A stretch of DNA of 8,370 bases, taken from NCBI GenBank assembly GCA_023379555.1, contig JAMCQR010000001.1, forward strand, positions 1 to 8,370, read 5' to 3'. The notes under the pieces are model-generated. The model worked only from the letters and a program-made list of their open reading frames with translations. It was not told the DNA's origin and made no database searches. A program made the position numbers and the translations under genes. The DNA comes from Thermoplasmatota archaeon (GTDB lineage: Archaea; Thermoplasmatota; Thermoplasmata; Thermoplasmatales; GCA-001856825). Of the stretch, positions 6,143 through 8,370 are shown piece after piece (position 1 is the first letter of the stretch; the number at the start of each line of letters is the position of its first letter).

Positions 6143-6150
6143 TTTTTAAA
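6143..6150 (+). promoter_or_regulatory. TATA box for the TPR-like membrane protein gene
   Basis: TTTTTAAA lies about 67 bases before the ATG at 6213 and would start transcription near 6172, leaving a leader of about 40 bases. Unlike most genes here, this leader carries a Shine-Dalgarno-like AAGGAG at 6196-6201. Confidence 0.45.
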
Positions 6151-6195
6151 TTCAATTGTCATGGCTATTTAGCATTTCCCGGATTGGTGCTTGCT

Positions 6196-6201
6196 AAGGA
6201 G
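6196..6201 (+). promoter_or_regulatory. Shine-Dalgarno site for the TPR-like membrane protein gene
   Basis: AAGGAG is 11 bases before the ATG at 6213 and 8 bases before an in-frame TTG at 6210. The spacing slightly favours TTG and codon preference favours ATG; the two differ by one residue only. Confidence 0.5.
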
Positions 6202-6212
6202 ACAAGGTATTG

Positions 6213-6986
6213 ATGAAGTCTGCTGAAAGAAGGATTTCCCGCCTGGAGAGACTACTGAAGAAGAAAATTGCAACAAAAAGAGAGAACCACAATTACTACA
6301 AGATAGGATTCACACAGTTTGAACTTTCACAGCTCTACAAACTTTCTGGAGTTCCCAACAAGTCCGACGAGATGCTGAAAGAAGCAATGGTTTCACTACA
6401 AAATCCCGAGTGCAAGAAGGGGAAGAAAACGGATAGGTTGTTGGGTATAATCTTATTTTACGTGAACAATCCATCTGCACAACCTCTCGTTCAACCCCCA
6501 GTAATTCTAAGATATCTCAGCCCCATAATTCTCCTAACGGGATATCTTCTCACATATATGATATACTTCTTTGGATTCATCTCTTCAACCTACTTCTTCA
6601 TTCTGATATTTGCCGTTTTTTTGTTTAGCGTTGTTGCAACCAGTATCTTGACAAGTGCATATTTCAAGAAGATCAGAGAGGATTATGTTCCTGCCCAACC
6701 GACGATCCCGGGGTTCCCAGTAAACAAGCCAATAAATAGAGTTACGACAGCGGAAGATGTGATTGACAGTGCGAAGGCAGAGTTGTCCATCGCAAACATG
6801 TTCTATTCAATGAGGAATTTTGAAGAGACCAAGCTTCATGTGGAAAGAGCTAGAAACTACCTCAACGACCCCCTATCCGCAAAGTCCGAGAAGAAACAAT
6901 CAGTCACGGAGGTTCTGAATAAATTAGACGAACTGATGAAAGGGATGCAGTCAAAGAGCAAGAGCAGGCGGTTCCGTAATTTCTGA
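6213..6986 (+). CDS. Unknown membrane protein: two central membrane helices flanked by TPR-like helical hairpins
   Basis: This 257-residue protein is not recognised. Residues 1-25 are very basic (RRISRLERLLKKK). Residues of about 28-65 form a helix-turn-helix of TPR type, with the pattern NYYKIG, FELSQLYKLSG, then SDEMLKEAMVSL. Two hydrophobic helices follow, at about 98-121 and 125-149, with a short loop between them and KKIRED directly after the second, which places both ends in the cytoplasm by the positive-inside rule. A proline-rich linker (PAQPTIPGFP) leads to a second TPR-like hairpin at about 180-218 (AKAELSIANMFYSMRNFEET, then KLHVERARNYL). The end is again basic (KSKSRRFRNF). TPR hairpins bind other proteins, so a membrane-tethered adaptor is a reasonable guess. 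It is transcribed alone, convergent with the peroxiredoxin gene. Confidence 0.8.
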   Translation: MKSAERRISRLERLLKKKIATKRENHNYYKIGFTQFELSQLYKLSGVPNKSDEMLKEAMVSLQNPECKKGKKTDRLLGIILFYVNNPSAQPLVQPPVILRYLSPIILLTGYLLTYMIYFFGFISSTYFFILIFAVFLFSVVATSILTSAYFKKIREDYVPAQPTIPGFPVNKPINRVTTAEDVIDSAKAELSIANMFYSMRNFEETKLHVERARNYLNDPLSAKSEKKQSVTEVLNKLDELMKGMQSKSKSRRFRNF

Positions 6987-6991
6987 AATGT

Positions 6992-7023
6992 AACTAGTGG
7001 CTGGAAGAAAGAAAGCCACAGTT
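6992..7023. terminator. Bulged hairpin between convergent genes, candidate bidirectional terminator
   Basis: AACT-A-GTGGCT (6992-7002) pairs with AGCCAC-AGTT (7014-7023), giving a 10-bp stem with one bulged A and an 11-base loop that is purine-rich on the plus strand and pyrimidine-rich on the minus strand. It starts 6 bases after the stop of the membrane-protein gene and ends 7 bases after the stop of the convergent peroxiredoxin gene. No T-tract follows in either direction, so it may be a processing or stability element rather than a classic terminator. Confidence 0.4.
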
Positions 7024-7030
7024 ATTCCGA

Positions 7031-7477
7031 CTAGAGCGATCTTAGCGATTTCAATGCAACATTCACGTGATGAGCCGCATTTAATTGTGAGTTGTAAACC
7101 TCCCTGATGAGTCCCTCCTTATCAATCACAAAAGTGACTCTTTGTGGAATCAGGGTACCTGTGGCCCCATAGGCTTTTCGGATCTCCTTTTTCTCATCAG
7201 AAATGAGCGTGAATTGCAGGTTCCTATTCGATTTAAAATTCTTATGAGATTCGACTGAATCTGAACTAACTCCAAGTACAGTTGCGCCAAGTTTTCTTAT
7301 GTCCTCCCAGTTGTCCCTGAAAGAGCAGGCTTCTGCCGTGCATCCCGGAGTCTCATCCTTAGGATAGAAGTAAAGAACTACCGGTCCATCCTTCAATTTT
7401 TCTGACAGATTAATTCGCTCTCCACTATCGGTGAGTCCGGTAAAATCTGGGGCTTTGTCGCCAACCTTCAAGGTCAT
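7031..7477 (-). CDS. bcp: Bcp/PrxQ-type peroxiredoxin
   Basis: This 148-residue thioredoxin-fold peroxidase reduces hydrogen peroxide and organic hydroperoxides using reduced thiols. The start is KVGDKAPDF as usual. The active-site segment YPKDETPGCTAEACSFRD carries the peroxidatic cysteine (Cys46 from the ATG) and a second cysteine five residues later (Cys51), the arrangement of atypical two-cysteine Bcp/PrxQ enzymes that form an intramolecular disulfide. The conserved Arg in PQRVTFVID completes the active site. The length fits the family. The ATG at 7477 is preferred over the in-frame TTG at 7486 because a TATA-like CTAAATAG is centred about 24 bases before the ATG, giving a leaderless mRNA. 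It follows the iron alcohol dehydrogenase gene on the same strand but seems separately transcribed. Confidence 0.95.
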   Translation of the reverse strand: MTLKVGDKAPDFTGLTDSGERINLSEKLKDGPVVLYFYPKDETPGCTAEACSFRDNWEDIRKLGATVLGVSSDSVESHKNFKSNRNLQFTLISDEKKEIRKAYGATGTLIPQRVTFVIDKEGLIREVYNSQLNAAHHVNVALKSLRSL

Positions 7478-7497
7478 ACTAACCAAAATCAGGTTTC

Positions 7498-7505
7498 CTA
7501 TTTAG
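7498..7505 (-). promoter_or_regulatory. TATA-like box for the peroxiredoxin gene
   Basis: CTAAATAG on the minus strand is centred about 24 bases before the ATG at 7477. No Shine-Dalgarno sequence follows it, so the mRNA is predicted to be leaderless. Confidence 0.4.
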
Positions 7506-7518
7506 TTCAGATGTAGGT

Positions 7519-7531
7519 GAAAAGAAAAAAG
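7519..7531 (-). terminator. T-rich terminator after the iron alcohol dehydrogenase gene
   Basis: On the minus strand, about 33 bases past the stop codon at 7564, the sequence CTTTTTTCTTTTC forms a T-rich tract. Oligo-T tracts end transcription in archaea. It lies just upstream of the peroxiredoxin promoter and would insulate the two genes. Confidence 0.4.
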
Positions 7532-7563
7532 ATAGAGAAACAGAGGGTTTAATCGTTCTGAAC

Positions 7564-8370
7564 TCACATGCTGCTTTCAACTAATTTTGAAGCGGTTGAA
7601 AATTTGCCCTCCCAGATATCGTCAAACAGTTCCGACAAGTTTTCTTCGGTAAGTCTTCTTGGGTTGTAGACAGGAAGGTTGTAGATGTACTGCCTCTGGT
7701 TGAACACATAATCAAACATGTCTGTGAGCCTGTCCTTTCCGAACTTAGATGCATTCTTCAGAGCTACAGGCATCTCGAGTCCCTTCATCAGAGATACAAC
7801 TGAATTTATAGCATTAGATGCAGCTTCTAAATCAGAAAGACCGTATGTGTCCACTCCAAAAGCCTCTGCAATTGATCTGAGTCTTGGAGCCACCAGGGGG
7901 AGATTGAAGTCCATTGCGTGGGGTAGCATTATCGCACAGGCAAATCCGTGAGGAATGCCGAACCTTGGTCCCAGAGCTTCTGACATACAGTGTCCTATCG
8001 TAGCTGGTCCACCGACCCACGGGAATGAGATTACCCATCCACCCATCATCGCTGCGAAAGACATGTTCACCCTAGCTTCCTCATCATTGCCATTATTGCA
8101 AGCCCTGGTCAGATATTTCGAGATTAGGTGCACCCCCTGTTGGATCATCCCATCCGAAACTGGGTTAGGCATGTTTGTCAATACCCCTTCGATCAAGTGA
8201 CTCAACGCGTCCATACCCGTATTTCTAGTAGCATTCGGTGGTAGTGAGTAAGTGAGCGATGGATCCACTAGGGAGACATTAGCTGTCACCTTCGAACTAG
8301 TTATCCATGTCTTGTATCCTGCTTCCGTAACCACAAGGGTGTTGGAAGACTCACTTCCAGTCCCAGCGGT
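7564..8370 (-). CDS. Iron-dependent (group III) alcohol dehydrogenase, N-terminus cut by window edge
   Basis: The reading frame runs out of the window, so the GTG at 8334 is not the true start. The 12 codons before it encode TAGTGSESSNTL, the conserved glycine-rich phosphate-binding segment of iron ADHs. The visible 268 residues are about two thirds of a roughly 385-residue protein. All four metal ligands are present: Asp54 and His58 in GMDALSHLIE, His127 in GHCMSEALG and His141 in IPHG (numbered from the window edge). The His four residues after the third ligand (HxxxH in FucO and related enzymes) is a Glu here (HCMSE). The enzyme should interconvert an alcohol and an aldehyde or ketone with NAD(P); lactaldehyde reductase-type or hydroxyacid-oxoacid transhydrogenase-type activities cannot be separated from the fragment. 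Confidence 0.92.
   Translation of the reverse strand, partial: TAGTGSESSNTLVVTEAGYKTWITSSKVTANVSLVDPSLTYSLPPNATRNTGMDALSHLIEGVLTNMPNPVSDGMIQQGVHLISKYLTRACNNGNDEEARVNMSFAAMMGGWVISFPWVGGPATIGHCMSEALGPRFGIPHGFACAIMLPHAMDFNLPLVAPRLRSIAEAFGVDTYGLSDLEAASNAINSVVSLMKGLEMPVALKNASKFGKDRLTDMFDYVFNQRQYIYNLPVYNPRRLTEENLSELFDDIWEGKFSTASKLVESSM

Larger units (their letters stand above)
5515..6209. other. Gene-poor region of about 700 bases
   Basis: No convincing intact gene is visible on either strand. It contains a broken minus-strand frame with a zinc-knuckle motif (5548-6000), the inexact palindrome CGTGATGTCACG (5519-5530), the 10-bp palindrome CTTCATGAAG (6031-6040), a run of nine T at 6127-6135 and the promoter of the next plus-strand gene near 6143. 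A GGTTCAAATTC at 6070-6080 mimics a tRNA T-loop but has no stem or other tRNA parts. The lack of coding density beside intact housekeeping genes suggests a site of past insertion or decay. Confidence 0.5.

Noticed and set aside
7564..8334. GTG at 8334 as true start of the iron ADH
   Set aside because: The frame stays open to the window edge and the 12 upstream codons encode the conserved TAGTGSE motif, so the gene begins outside the window.
1..8370. CRISPR array, rRNA or intact insertion sequence
   Set aside because: No spaced identical repeats, no rRNA-like sequence, and no full transposase with terminal inverted repeats was seen.

Overview
The window looks like a piece of an archaeal chromosome, most likely from a Thermoplasmatales-like euryarchaeon. 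Evidence for this: methionine synthase is split into two adjacent genes; several genes have a TATA-like box about 22-30 bases before the start codon, as in leaderless archaeal transcripts; a heavily N-glycosylated surface protein is present; and the zinc dehydrogenase resembles the archaeal acryloyl-CoA reductase group. This placement comes from gene content and motifs only, not from a database search.

Layout. The left edge (1-361, minus strand) holds the N-terminal 120 residues of a zinc-dependent MDR dehydrogenase. Just upstream on the same strand lies a compact methionine-synthesis operon. Reading leftward it contains a previously unlisted 27-codon ORF (2264-2347), a MetE N-half-like protein (1398-2261) and the zinc-binding catalytic MetE core (391-1398). 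These genes are separated by 2 bases and then overlap by 1 base. Next comes a gene for a large membrane-anchored surface protein (2440-4182, minus strand). It has a beta-rich outer domain and a long coiled-coil stalk built from 28-residue, four-heptad repeats that carry glycosylation sequons in a fixed register. It is divergently transcribed from an M20 metallopeptidase gene (4324-5514, plus strand), and a perfect 14-bp palindrome lies between the two promoters.

A gene-poor stretch of about 700 bases follows (5515-6212). It contains a decayed-looking minus-strand frame with a CPVCG zinc-knuckle motif and one internal stop. After it comes a plus-strand gene for an unknown protein with two central membrane helices flanked by TPR-like helical hairpins (6213-6986). 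A bulged hairpin separates that gene from a convergent Bcp-type peroxiredoxin (7031-7477, minus strand). The right edge (7564-8370, minus strand) holds the C-terminal 268 residues of an iron-dependent (group III) alcohol dehydrogenase.

How the genes relate. The only clear operon is the methionine synthase pair with its short leader ORF. The two dehydrogenases, the peptidase and the peroxiredoxin look like individually promoted housekeeping genes. The most unusual items are the 27-codon ORF, the periodic glycosylated stalk, and the palindrome shared by the surface-protein and peptidase promoters. I found no CRISPR array, intact mobile element, rRNA or tRNA.
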